Shown here one piece after another: positions 1 to 7,266 of a stretch of DNA of 15,932 nt. The position numbers and the translations under genes were made by a program. Below the pieces are notes generated by a model. It had not been told where the DNA came from, ran no database searches, and saw only the letters and a list, made by a program, of their open reading frames with translations. Source of the stretch: Thermoplasmata archaeon (lineage in GTDB: Archaea > Thermoplasmatota > Thermoplasmata > Lutacidiplasmatales > UBA184); NCBI GenBank assembly GCA_030039825.1, contig JASHUV010000171.1:1-15932 (forward strand). The letters run 5' to 3'. Every line of letters begins with the position of its first letter. The first letter of the stretch is position 1.

Positions 1-126
1 GAAGAGGACGCGGGCGGAGTGGCCCCGGGCGACGAGCGCCGCCGCGAGCGACCAGACGGCGCGGCTGAGCCCCGAGGTGGTGTCCTGCGGCGGGGCGGTG
101 GCGAGGAAATCGATCCGCCAGCCCAT
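1..126 (-). CDS. Glycosyltransferase, N-terminal fragment (cut by window edge)
   Basis: The 42 visible codons start at ATG 126 and run off the left edge. The start (MGWRIDFLATAPP) is a hydrophobic beta strand followed by a TSGLSRAVWSLA segment, a helix and ARGHSARVLF. This is the usual opening of GT-B fold glycosyltransferases (GT4 type): a Rossmann strand, a loop facing the acceptor, a helix, and an 'RGH.V.V' second strand. Such enzymes transfer a sugar from a nucleotide sugar to lipid, protein or glycan, usually at the cytoplasmic face of the membrane. The gene lies 61 bases downstream of the phosphodiesterase-like gene on the same strand, so the two are probably co-transcribed. A purine-rich GGAGG lies about 20 bases before the ATG, rather far for a ribosome binding site, and no in-frame start lies closer to it. 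Most of the protein is missing, so family and substrate cannot be assigned. Confidence 0.6.
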   Translation of the reverse strand, partial: MGWRIDFLATAPPQDTTSGLSRAVWSLAAALVARGHSARVLF

Positions 127-187
127 CGACCGCTCGACGGCGCCCGGCCCTCCTAAGGCTTGGGGCCGCTCGGACGGCGCCGGCGGC

Positions 188-1705
188 TCAGGCGGCGCGG
201 CCGCCGCCCCCCGTCAGCTCCGGGACGAAGGAGCGGCCGACCATCGCCGGGGAGGGCGGGACGCCCATCAGCTCGAGCACGCTCGGCGCGACGTCCAGCA
301 GGTTCGCGGCGGGTCCGCGGCGGCCCCCGGGGATCCCGTCGCCGGCGGCGAGGAGGATCCCGTCCATCCGGTGGACCCCGCTCCCGTAGAAGTACGACGG
401 TCGGTGCGGGAGCATCGCCTCGGCGTAGCTGAAGTCCATCCGGGACTCCGTGGCGAGACCGTCGATCTTGAGGAAGAGCGCGGGGGACTGCTCGAGGTTC
501 CTTCCCTCGTAGATGTCCTTCGGCTCGTAGACCTCCACCCGGGCCTGCCCGAACGCCTCGAGCTTCCGCCGCATCTCCGCCACGACCCGGGCGCGGTCCT
601 CCGGCGGGAGCGGCGGACCGTACCGGTTGAGGTAGATCCCCTCCGGCACGGGGTAGGAGTAGGCGACGGTCGCGTCCCAGTCGATCCGCTCGGCCATCGC
701 CTCGAAGCTCACCTCGCCGGCGACGAAGTGGCCGAGCCCGCCGTCGCCGGAGGCGCTGCGGAGCCGGTCGACGACCTTCCGGACGAGGGCCCGCGTCGGG
801 CCGAGGCGATCGAGCGCGAGGAGCACGCGGGTGGCGACCCGCCGTCGGCGGGTGTCGACGGGCCGCTTGAACTTGAGGTAGCCCTCCTGGGCGAGCCAGC
901 GGTTCGTGAAGAACTCCGATCGGATCGCGCCGTGCCCGTGGTCGGAGATCACGAGCGTCGTCGAGGGCCCGCCGACCCGCCGGAACGCTTCCTCGATCCT
1001 CCGGCAGGAGTCGTCGACGGTCCGCCAGAACCGCTTGAGGTCCTCGCCGACCTCCCCGAACGGGCGGGTGAGCTCGGCCCAGTGCTGGTGCTCGACGCGG
1101 TCGGTCTCGCGCAGGAGCGTGAAGAGGAAGGAGGGCCGGTAGCGCTCGCAGAGGTGCTCGGCGTAGGTGGCGTGCTGGGCGACGGCGCGCGTCGCCCGCT
1201 CGATCCATTCGGCCCGATCGGCGTCCCGGTACGGCGGGAGCTCGGGGAGGTGGGGGGCGCCGGTCGCCCGGGCGAGCTCCTCGCCCAGCGGCTCCGGGTA
1301 CGTCGGGGGATCGTCGGAGAGCATCCCCGGGACGACGAACCCGTTCAGAGGGTAGCCCGCGCGGACCGGGAAGTTGAGGACGCCGACCGGGACGCCCCGA
1401 CGCGACAGCCGGTCCCAGAACGCCTCGGCCGGGCGGAAGGTCTGGATGATGCGGCTCTTGCCCGGGCCGCCGTTCGGCTCGGTGAAGCCGAAGATCCCGA
1501 GCGCGCCGGGGTCGAGCCCCGTCGCGAAGGAGTACCAGGCCGGGATCGTCTTCGCCGGGAAGACGGAGGTCAACGGCGATCGGTAGCCGCGCGCCATGAG
1601 GTCGCGCAGGAAGGGGAACTCGCCGGACCGGATCCACGGGTCGAAGAGGTCGAAGGTCCCGCCATCGAGGCCGACCACCAGGACGCGTGCCGGCGACGAG
1701 GACAT
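188..1705 (-). CDS. Alkaline phosphatase superfamily hydrolase (type I phosphodiesterase/nucleotide pyrophosphatase-like)
   Basis: 505 residues. The two-metal catalytic set of the alkaline phosphatase superfamily can be read in order: D14 in VVGLDGGTFD, a likely nucleophile T53 in FPAKTIPAW, D202 and H206 in TDRVEHQHW, D255 and H256 in SDHGHG, and H445 in GVHRMDG. The enzyme should hydrolyse or transfer a phosphate mono- or diester; the substrate is not evident. There is no signal peptide or membrane span, since the first strand is already the catalytic core, so it is probably cytoplasmic. ATG 1705 is chosen because the core starts seven residues later and a TATA box lies about 36 bases upstream; longer in-frame versions would cross that promoter and the end of the preceding gene. 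The neighbouring glycosyltransferase suggests a role in glycan or lipid-linked sugar metabolism, which is inference. Sulfatase-like or phosphoglycerate-mutase-like activities in the same superfamily cannot be excluded. Confidence 0.85.
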   Translation of the reverse strand: MSSSPARVLVVGLDGGTFDLFDPWIRSGEFPFLRDLMARGYRSPLTSVFPAKTIPAWYSFATGLDPGALGIFGFTEPNGGPGKSRIIQTFRPAEAFWDRLSRRGVPVGVLNFPVRAGYPLNGFVVPGMLSDDPPTYPEPLGEELARATGAPHLPELPPYRDADRAEWIERATRAVAQHATYAEHLCERYRPSFLFTLLRETDRVEHQHWAELTRPFGEVGEDLKRFWRTVDDSCRRIEEAFRRVGGPSTTLVISDHGHGAIRSEFFTNRWLAQEGYLKFKRPVDTRRRRVATRVLLALDRLGPTRALVRKVVDRLRSASGDGGLGHFVAGEVSFEAMAERIDWDATVAYSYPVPEGIYLNRYGPPLPPEDRARVVAEMRRKLEAFGQARVEVYEPKDIYEGRNLEQSPALFLKIDGLATESRMDFSYAEAMLPHRPSYFYGSGVHRMDGILLAAGDGIPGGRRGPAANLLDVAPSVLELMGVPPSPAMVGRSFVPELTGGGGRAA

Positions 1706-1740
1706 GTTGGAACCGGTCGGCCGTTTCACCCGGAGGCCCC

Positions 1741-1746
1741 TATAAA
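1741..1746 (-). promoter_or_regulatory. TATA box for the phosphodiesterase-like gene
   Basis: On the minus strand the sequence reads TTTATA in an otherwise GC-rich region, 36-41 bases before ATG 1705. Archaeal transcription usually starts about 25 bases downstream of the box centre, which gives a leader of roughly 10-15 bases. It lies just beyond the stop codon of the upstream aCPSF1 gene (1795), so the phosphodiesterase gene could have its own promoter. Confidence 0.6.
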
Positions 1747-1794
1747 TCGTACTGTCCAGCCCCGGTCCGTCGAGGAGCCGGACCTTTCGGGGTC

Positions 1795-3699
1795 CTAGAC
1801 AAGGCGGATCGCCTCGAGGTTGAACGGCACGCGGGAGTCGACGTTGAAGCGCTTGTGGAGGCCGGCGGCGAGGTCGAGCGCCTTCTGCTCCTCGCCGTGG
1901 TTCAGGAGCACCCGCATCGGCCGCGGATCGAGCGACGCGACGTAGTTCATCAGCTGCGCCCGGTCGGAGTGGCCCGAGAACCCCTCGATCGTGGCGACCT
2001 CGAGGCGGATCGGCACCGGCCCGCGCTGGCCGTTGTCCATGAACGTCGCCTCGTTGAGGCCGCGCTGGAGGCGGCGGCCGAACGTCCCCTCCGCCTGGTA
2101 ACCGACGAACAGGATCCCGTTCTTCTCGTCGGGGGCCCACGCCTTGAAGTACTCCATCACGGGCCCGCCGCTCATCATCCCCGACGTCGCGAGGATGATG
2201 CACGGGTCCTTCGAGTCGAGGATGCCGTAGCGCATCTGGGAGGAGTCGACCCGGTGGAAGATGTCGGAGAGGAACGGGTTGTCCCCCTGCTGGAAGATCT
2301 GGGTCCGCAACTGGCTGTTGAGGTACTCCGGGTAGGCGGTGTGGATCGCCGTCGCCTCGCTGATCATGCCGTCGAGGTAGACGGGGACCTTCGGGATCCC
2401 ACCGCGACGCATCCTCTCCTCGAGGACGAGCATGACCTCCTGGGAGCGGCCGACGGCGAAGACCGGGACGATGAGCTTCCCGCCCCGGCCGAGGATCTTC
2501 GACGCGAGGTGGGTGAACTCGTCCGTCGCCTGCTGACGGCTCGGCTGGATGTCGCGGAAGGCGCCGTACGTCGACTCGAGGATGAGGGCCTCCAGGCGCG
2601 GGAAGCGGTTCGCGGCGGGGTTGAACAGCCAGCTCCTCTCGAACTTGATGTCGCCGGAGTAGGCGAGGTTGTAATCCCCGTCGCCCAGGTGGAAGTGGCA
2701 GATTGACGAGCCGAGGATGTGGCCGGCGTTGTGGAGCGTGAGGCGCATGTCCGGCGCGATGTCGGTCGTCTCCCCCCAGCGCAGGGGGATCGTCCGGGCG
2801 ACGAGCTGGCGGACGTGCGAGGAGTCGTAGAGCCCCTTGCGCGCCTCCTGGTTGACGACCTTGATGGCGTCGAGGAGCATGAGCGCCATCAGGTCGCGCG
2901 TCGGCGCCGTGCAGTAGATCGGTCCGTTGTAGCCGTACTTGAGCAGGACCGGGATGAGCCCGCAGTGGTCGAGGTGGGCGTGCGTGACGACGACGGCGTC
3001 GAGGGAGTCGAGCGGGAGGAGCTCGGGGGCGTTGAAGAACGGCGTCCGCTCCGAGCCCGGGTCGATCCCGCAGTCGATGAGGACCTTCGAGTTCTGGGTG
3101 CCGAGGAGGTGGGCGCTCCGACCGACCTCCCGGTAGCCGCCGAGCGCGGTCGACCGGGCCCAGAGCTTCTCCGGGAGCCGGTCCCGGGCGATCTTGACGC
3201 CGACCTTCTTGAGGAACGTCCGCCGCTCGTCGTTGACGTTCCGCAGGTGGATGCGGACCTCCTCGACCGTCTTCGACGGGATCGGCGGGGTCCGGACGAC
3301 CGTCGGCACCCAGCCGATCCGGCGCTTGAGTTCGTTCAGCACCATCCCCTGCCGGCCGATCGCCGCCCCGGGGTTCGCCGCCTCGATGGTGACCTCGCCG
3401 GTCTCCGGCTCGAAGAAGAGCGCGGAGATCTCCGCCTCGGCCGGGATCAGCTCCCGGATCGCCGCCTCGGCCTCCTTGGGATCGATGAGGCTCTCCGGGT
3501 CGGTCCTCACGAGGACGCGGCGGCGGAGCCGCTGCGCGACCTGCCGGAGGAGGTCCCCGCCGGAGAGGAACGCGTCGAGCTGCTTCGTGTAGAGGACGAT
3601 GTGCGGGCCCTCGAGCTCGATGTCGGTGACCTCGACGCCCTCCGGCAGTACCTCTCGGAGTGCCTCCCGTGCCTGCTCGACGAGCGAGTCGAAACTCAT
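1795..3699 (-). CDS. fttA: aCPSF1/FttA: archaeal CPSF-type transcription termination ribonuclease with KH domains
   Basis: 634 residues, the usual length for the archaeal KH/metallo-beta-lactamase/beta-CASP protein. Residues 1 to about 145 form the KH-type RNA-binding region with a GRQG loop at 115-118. The metallo-beta-lactamase core carries HAHLDH at 240-245 (H240, H242, D244, H245), H327 and D350 in SGD. The beta-CASP region follows with LESTYG (E375), GHSDR (H577) and LLNHGEE (H601). The full zinc and catalytic set is present, so the protein should be an active nuclease. In other archaea it cleaves nascent RNA after U-rich tracts and terminates RNA polymerase. ATG 3699 gives the standard N-terminus MSFDSLVEQA. 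It follows psmB after 61 bases with no clear TATA box, so the two are probably co-transcribed; I recall the same pairing in other euryarchaea. Identification is secure. Confidence 0.96.
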   Translation of the reverse strand: MSFDSLVEQAREALREVLPEGVEVTDIELEGPHIVLYTKQLDAFLSGGDLLRQVAQRLRRRVLVRTDPESLIDPKEAEAAIRELIPAEAEISALFFEPETGEVTIEAANPGAAIGRQGMVLNELKRRIGWVPTVVRTPPIPSKTVEEVRIHLRNVNDERRTFLKKVGVKIARDRLPEKLWARSTALGGYREVGRSAHLLGTQNSKVLIDCGIDPGSERTPFFNAPELLPLDSLDAVVVTHAHLDHCGLIPVLLKYGYNGPIYCTAPTRDLMALMLLDAIKVVNQEARKGLYDSSHVRQLVARTIPLRWGETTDIAPDMRLTLHNAGHILGSSICHFHLGDGDYNLAYSGDIKFERSWLFNPAANRFPRLEALILESTYGAFRDIQPSRQQATDEFTHLASKILGRGGKLIVPVFAVGRSQEVMLVLEERMRRGGIPKVPVYLDGMISEATAIHTAYPEYLNSQLRTQIFQQGDNPFLSDIFHRVDSSQMRYGILDSKDPCIILATSGMMSGGPVMEYFKAWAPDEKNGILFVGYQAEGTFGRRLQRGLNEATFMDNGQRGPVPIRLEVATIEGFSGHSDRAQLMNYVASLDPRPMRVLLNHGEEQKALDLAAGLHKRFNVDSRVPFNLEAIRLV

Positions 3700-3760
3700 T
3701 CCGGCTTCGTATCGAAGGGGTTCGGCGGGAAGGGGTTGGACCGGCGCCGCGGCGGGGGGA

Positions 3761-4432
3761 CTACGGGGGCGTCGGAGGGAGCGGGATCTTGAGGGCCTTC
3801 AGGCGCTTGTTGATCTCGTCGTCGGAGAACTCGTGGTACTCGCGGGGGGTGATCGAGTGGACCGTGTAGCCGTCCCCGCTCGCGCTGTCGCGCTTCATCG
3901 CGACCGTCAGGCCCCGGATCGCGAGGTCGACGCCGTCCGTGACGGTGAGGTCGCGAGAGTAGCCCTCCTCGAGGAGGCCGTAGGCGAAGGTCGAGCCGCT
4001 CCCCACCGACACGTAGCGGTCCTCGATCGAGCCGCCCGCCGGGTCGACGGAGAAGACGTGGCCCCCGGAGGCGTCCACGCCGCCGAGGATGAGCCAGGCG
4101 TAGTAGGGGAACATCCGGTTCCCGCTCAGGATGTTGGCGAGGAGCGTCGCGGCGCCCTCGGCGGAGAGCGGCGCGCTCCGCCGGAGGCGGTAGAGCGAGA
4201 CCTCGGCCTTCAGGTAGCGGGCGAGGACCTGGGCGTCGCCGACGAGCCCGGCGACCGTCATGCCGATGTTCTGGTCGATCTTGAACAGCTTCTGGGTCGC
4301 CTTGTTGGCGATGAGGTTCCCGGCGGTGGCGCGCTTCTCGGTCGCGAGGACGACCCCGTCCTTCAGGACCATGCCGATCGTCGTCGTCCCGGTGAGCAGG
4401 CGGTTCTCGTTGACCGCGGCGTAGGATTGCAT
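3761..4432 (-). CDS. psmB: 20S proteasome beta subunit
   Basis: 223 residues. Translation from ATG 4432 gives a 15-residue propeptide ending LLTG, followed by TTTIG. Autocatalytic cleavage should expose T16 as the N-terminal nucleophile (mature Thr1). In mature numbering Glu17 (ATEKRAT) and Lys33 (TQKLF) are present. Glu rather than Asp at 17 matches what I recall of Thermoplasma PsmB. GLVGDAQV, GSGSTFAYG and RDSASGDG match the conserved core and the Ser129/Asp166/Ser169 region. The subunit forms the two inner heptameric rings of the cytoplasmic 20S proteasome; the alpha subunit is not in this window. An upstream in-frame ATG exists, but the promoter position and the short propeptide support ATG 4432. 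It is the first gene of the psmB-aCPSF1 pair and is transcribed divergently from sdhA. Its leader contains a perfect inverted repeat, annotated separately. Confidence 0.97.
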   Translation of the reverse strand: MQSYAAVNENRLLTGTTTIGMVLKDGVVLATEKRATAGNLIANKATQKLFKIDQNIGMTVAGLVGDAQVLARYLKAEVSLYRLRRSAPLSAEGAATLLANILSGNRMFPYYAWLILGGVDASGGHVFSVDPAGGSIEDRYVSVGSGSTFAYGLLEEGYSRDLTVTDGVDLAIRGLTVAMKRDSASGDGYTVHSITPREYHEFSDDEINKRLKALKIPLPPTPP

Positions 4433-4441
4433 GGGCTCCGA

Positions 4442-4463
4442 CCGTCCTCCACGAGGAGGACGG
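4442..4463 (-). promoter_or_regulatory. Inverted repeat (hairpin or operator) in the psmB leader
   Basis: Nine-base arms at 4442-4450 and 4455-4463 are perfectly complementary around a four-base loop. On the minus strand this falls about 10-31 bases before the psmB ATG and near the start site predicted from the TATA box. The downstream arm contains GGAGG, a Shine-Dalgarno-like sequence 13 bases before ATG 4432, which would be paired if the hairpin forms in RNA. It could equally be a DNA operator overlapping the start site. The symmetry is seen directly; the function is inferred. Confidence 0.4.
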
Positions 4464-4480
4464 ACGCGGGACTGGGCTAG

Positions 4481-4490
4481 GGTATATAAA
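4481..4490 (-). promoter_or_regulatory. TATA box for psmB
   Basis: The minus strand reads TTTATATACC, the clearest TATA box in the window, centred about 54 bases before ATG 4432. Initiation about 25 bases downstream gives a leader of close to 30 bases. That is longer than for the other genes here and leaves room for the inverted repeat at 4442-4463. Confidence 0.8.
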
Positions 4491-4538
4491 TTCTGGCCGG
4501 AGCGGTTACGGGCGGACCACCCGCTTTCCGGTCCGGCC

Positions 4539-4562
4539 GCCCCCGGCGAGCTCGCCCGGGGC
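4539..4562. promoter_or_regulatory. 24-bp near-perfect palindrome between the psmB and sdhA promoters
   Basis: The segment is symmetrical about 4550/4551: GGCGAG-CTCGCC forms a perfect 12-bp core, flanked by five further matching pairs after a single mismatch (4544/4557), so 11 of 12 pairs are complementary. It lies between the psmB TATA box (4481-4490) and the sdhA box (4591-4596), upstream of both. That is a reasonable position for a dimeric regulator of the divergent genes. In such GC-rich DNA some symmetry is expected by chance, so this is only a candidate. Confidence 0.3.
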
Positions 4563-4590
4563 CCGCCGGGGCCCGGCACCGACCGAACCG

Positions 4591-4596
4591 CTTAAA
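4591..4596 (+). promoter_or_regulatory. TATA-like box for the sdh operon
   Basis: CTTAAA lies in an AT-richer patch (GAACCGCTTAAACTCG) 26-31 bases before ATG 4622. Initiation about 25 bases downstream would fall at or next to the start codon, so sdhA mRNA is probably leaderless. No ribosome binding site lies before the ATG, which fits. Confidence 0.6.
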
Positions 4597-4621
4597 CTCG
4601 CCCGCCCCTCGCCCGCCTCCG

Positions 4622-6295
4622 ATGCGACGCCATGACGTCGTCGTCGTCGGCGCCGGGCTCGCCGGCCAGCGCGCCGCGCTCGCCGCGGTCGGGGCGGGCG
4701 CCGACGTCGCGATCGTCTCGAAGCTCCACCCTCTGCGCTCGCACTCCGGCGCCGCCCAGGGCGGCATCAACGCGGCCGTCGGCGCCGAGGACTCCGTCGA
4801 CACCCACATCTACGACACGGTCAAGGGCTCCGACTACCTCGGCGACCAGGACGCGATCGAGTTCTTCTGCCGCGAGGCGGGCCCGACCGTCGTCGAGATG
4901 GAGCACTTCGGCACCATCTTCAGCCGGGGCGACGACGGGAGCCTCGCCCGGCGCCCGTTCGGGGGCGCGGGGTTCCCGAGGACGATCTACGCCGCCGACC
5001 GGACGGGCCTCGCGCTCCTGCAGGCCCTCTACGAACGGCTCGGGACGGAGCCGTTCACGCTCTACGAGGAGTGGGACCTGACCTCCCTCATCGTCCGCGA
5101 CGAGCGCTGCCAGGGGATCGTCGGCTTCGACCGGCGGACGGGCTCCTTCGAGCCGATCGCCGCCAAGGCCGTCGTGATCGCGACGGGGCCCGCCGGACGG
5201 ATCTACGGCCGCACGACGAACGCCCACACCTGCACGGGCGACGGGATCGCCGCGGCGTACCGCGCCGGGGCGTTCCTGAAGGACATGGAGTTCGTCCAGT
5301 TCCATCCCACCGCGCTCCTCGAGTCGGCGATCCTGATCACCGAGGGGGCGCGCGGCGAGGGGGGGATCCTGAAGAACGGGAAGGGGGAGCGCTTCATGTC
5401 GCGCTACGCCCCGCACGTCCTCGAGCTCGCCTCGCGCGATGTCGTCTCGCGGGCGATCTGGACCGAGGTCAAGGAGGGCCGGGGGTTCCCCGGCGACTTC
5501 GTCCACCTCGAGCTCATGCATCTCGGGCGGGAGCGGATCGAGAGCCGCCTCGAGGAGATCTGCGACTTCTCGCGGAAGTTCGCCGGCATCGACCCGGTCG
5601 TCGAGCCCATCCCCGTCATGCCCGCCCAGCACTACATGATGGGGGGGGTCGGGACGAACATCCAGGGCGCGACGAACATCCCGGGGCTCTTCGCCGCCGG
5701 CGAGGCGGCGTGCGTCTCGATCCACGGCGCGAACCGGCTCGGGGGGAACTCCCTCCTCGAGACCCTCGTCTTCGGCAAGCAGGCCGGGATCGCCGCGGCG
5801 GCGTACGCCCGGACGGCCGCCGACCCGAGCATCGTCGTGGCCGACGGCAAGGCGGAGGCGGCGCGGATCGAGACCATGGTCCGGCGCCCGGACGGCGAGG
5901 ACCCCGCGACGATCCGGGTCGATCTGCAGCGCCTCATGGACGCCCAGGTCGGGATCTACCGGGACTTCGCGACGCTCGCCGACGCCCTCGCGAAGCTCAA
6001 GGCCCTCAAGGCCCGCTACGCGAAGGTGAGGGTCCGCGACGGCTCGAAGGCGTTCAACCTGAACCTCGTCGAGGCCCTGGAGGCCGGGAACATGCTCGAC
6101 CTCGCCGAGACGATCATCGTCGGGGCGATCGCGCGGACGGAGAGCCGCGGCGCGCACGCCCGGACCGACCACCCGAAGCGGGACGACGCCGGATGGATGC
6201 GCCACACGCTCGCCGCGTACGCCCGGGACGGCCCGAAGCTCTCCTACGCTCCGGTGGCGTACACGCGCTGGGAACCGAAGGAGAGGGTCTACTGA
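4622..6295 (+). CDS. sdhA: Succinate dehydrogenase/fumarate reductase flavoprotein subunit
   Basis: 557 residues, close to the family norm. The N-terminal FAD-binding fold is VVVGAGLAG at 7-15. H41 in [11 protein letters not shown] matches the histidine that binds FAD covalently. The dicarboxylate site residues are present: H228 (QFHPT), T240-E241 and R244 ([10 protein letters not shown]), R272 (SRDVVSR), H337 (HYMMGG) and R372 (GANRLGGNS). The protein ends in the typical WEPKERVY. It oxidises succinate to fumarate and passes electrons through FAD to the iron-sulfur subunit. It is the first gene of the sdhA-sdhB-sdhE operon and shares one base with sdhB (TGATG). ATG 4622 starts directly at the dinucleotide-binding strand. 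The sequence alone does not tell succinate oxidation from fumarate reduction. Confidence 0.96.
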   Translation: MRRHDVVVVGAGLAGQRAALAAVGAGADVAIVSKLHPLRSHSGAAQGGINAAVGAEDSVDTHIYDTVKGSDYLGDQDAIEFFCREAGPTVVEMEHFGTIFSRGDDGSLARRPFGGAGFPRTIYAADRTGLALLQALYERLGTEPFTLYEEWDLTSLIVRDERCQGIVGFDRRTGSFEPIAAKAVVIATGPAGRIYGRTTNAHTCTGDGIAAAYRAGAFLKDMEFVQFHPTALLESAILITEGARGEGGILKNGKGERFMSRYAPHVLELASRDVVSRAIWTEVKEGRGFPGDFVHLELMHLGRERIESRLEEICDFSRKFAGIDPVVEPIPVMPAQHYMMGGVGTNIQGATNIPGLFAAGEAACVSIHGANRLGGNSLLETLVFGKQAGIAAAAYARTAADPSIVVADGKAEAARIETMVRRPDGEDPATIRVDLQRLMDAQVGIYRDFATLADALAKLKALKARYAKVRVRDGSKAFNLNLVEALEAGNMLDLAETIIVGAIARTESRGAHARTDHPKRDDAGWMRHTLAAYARDGPKLSYAPVAYTRWEPKERVY

Positions 6296-7266
6296 TGCCG
6301 GGAGAACTCGTCGAGGCGCCGATCGAGGTCTACCGATTCGACCCGGCGACGGACAAGGCCCCCCGGTACGAGCGGCACGTCCTCTCCCTCGCGCCGCACA
6401 CGCCCGTCCTCACGGCCCTCCTGAGGATCCGGGCCGAGGAGGACCCGACCCTCTCGCTGCGCTACTCCTGCCGGAGCGCCATCTGCGGCTCCTGCGCGAT
6501 GCTGATCAACTCGAAGAGCCGCCTCGCCTGCCAGACGCCGATCGGCCCGGAGATCGAGCGGCACGGGCGCATCGTCGTCGACCCGATGCGCAACCAGCCC
6601 GTCCTCCGCGACCTCGTCACGGAGATGACGCCGTTCTGGTCGCAGTACCGCCGCATCGAGCCCCACCTCATCGCCGACCCGGCCCACCCGATGCCGGAGG
6701 GGAGGCCGACGAGCATGACGCCGGCCCAGGTCGAGCGCTTCCGGGAGACGCCGCGGTGCATCGCCTGCGCCGCCTGCTACTCGGCCTGCCCCGCCGTCGA
6801 GGCCGACCCGATGTTCCCGGGGCCGATGGCCCTCGCGAAGCTCTACCGCTTCGTCGTCGACCCCCGGGACGGCGCGACGAGGGAGCGCCTCGTCCGGATC
6901 CAGCCGAACGGGCTGTGGCTCTGCCTGCGCTGCCATTTGTGCACGGAGGCCTGCCCGAAGGGGGTGCGGCCCTCCGAGCGGATCATGGACCTCAAGGAGC
7001 TCGCCATCGCCGCCCAGGGCGCGACGGACCCCGGCAGCCGGCACGCCGTGGCGTTCAAGGAGAACATCCGGGAGCGGGGGGTGCTCAACGAGCTCAAGCT
7101 GGCGCGCCAGACCGCCGGGACGGCCGGGTTCCTCGCCCAGCTCCCGCAGGGCGTGCGGATCGCCCGCCGGAAGCCGGAGCTCTCGAAGACCCCGCCGACG
7201 ATCGCCGGGAAGGAGGAGGTCGAGAAGCTCTACGAGGCCCTCGACGATGGGGGGAGCTCCGCATGA
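6295..7266 (+). CDS. sdhB: Succinate dehydrogenase iron-sulfur subunit, non-classical type
   Basis: 323 residues, longer than bacterial SdhB (about 240) because of a C-terminal extension after about residue 240. The plant-type [2Fe-2S] motif is C59, C64, C67, C79. The [4Fe-4S] motif is C155-x2-C158-x2-C161-x3-C165-P. The third motif is CLRCHLCTEACPKG with C210, C213, C216 and C220. Classical SdhB has a non-cysteine at the C213 position and holds a [3Fe-4S] cluster. The extra cysteine predicts a second [4Fe-4S] cluster, as described for Sulfolobus-type (E-type) enzymes. Electrons pass from FAD through the clusters towards quinone. The start shares one base with the sdhA stop and follows a Shine-Dalgarno-like AAGGAGAGG (6278-6286). 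The gene overlaps the next one by four bases (ATGA), so translation is probably coupled. Confidence 0.95.
   Translation: MPGELVEAPIEVYRFDPATDKAPRYERHVLSLAPHTPVLTALLRIRAEEDPTLSLRYSCRSAICGSCAMLINSKSRLACQTPIGPEIERHGRIVVDPMRNQPVLRDLVTEMTPFWSQYRRIEPHLIADPAHPMPEGRPTSMTPAQVERFRETPRCIACAACYSACPAVEADPMFPGPMALAKLYRFVVDPRDGATRERLVRIQPNGLWLCLRCHLCTEACPKGVRPSERIMDLKELAIAAQGATDPGSRHAVAFKENIRERGVLNELKLARQTAGTAGFLAQLPQGVRIARRKPELSKTPPTIAGKEEVEKLYEALDDGGSSA

Noticed and set aside
77..1798. Long plus-strand open frame opposite the phosphodiesterase-like gene
   Set aside because: The translation is rich in Arg, Pro, Glu and Gly with no recognisable fold, while the minus strand encodes a protein with a complete catalytic set. 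Long antisense frames are expected at this GC content because stop codons are rare.
4433..4579. N-terminal extension of the proteasome beta subunit from an upstream ATG
   Set aside because: It would cross the strong TATA box at 4481-4490 and give a propeptide of more than 60 residues; the 15-residue propeptide from ATG 4432 is normal for the family.
4498..4590. A tRNA or small RNA gene in the psmB/sdhA gap
   Set aside because: No acceptor, D, anticodon and T-loop arrangement can be built, and no GTTC-type T-loop sequence is present; the GC-rich repeats are better explained as promoter-region symmetry.
4592..6205. 537-residue minus-strand open frame opposite sdhA
   Set aside because: It is low in hydrophobic residues, shows no motif and is fully antisense to a clear SdhA; a composition artefact.
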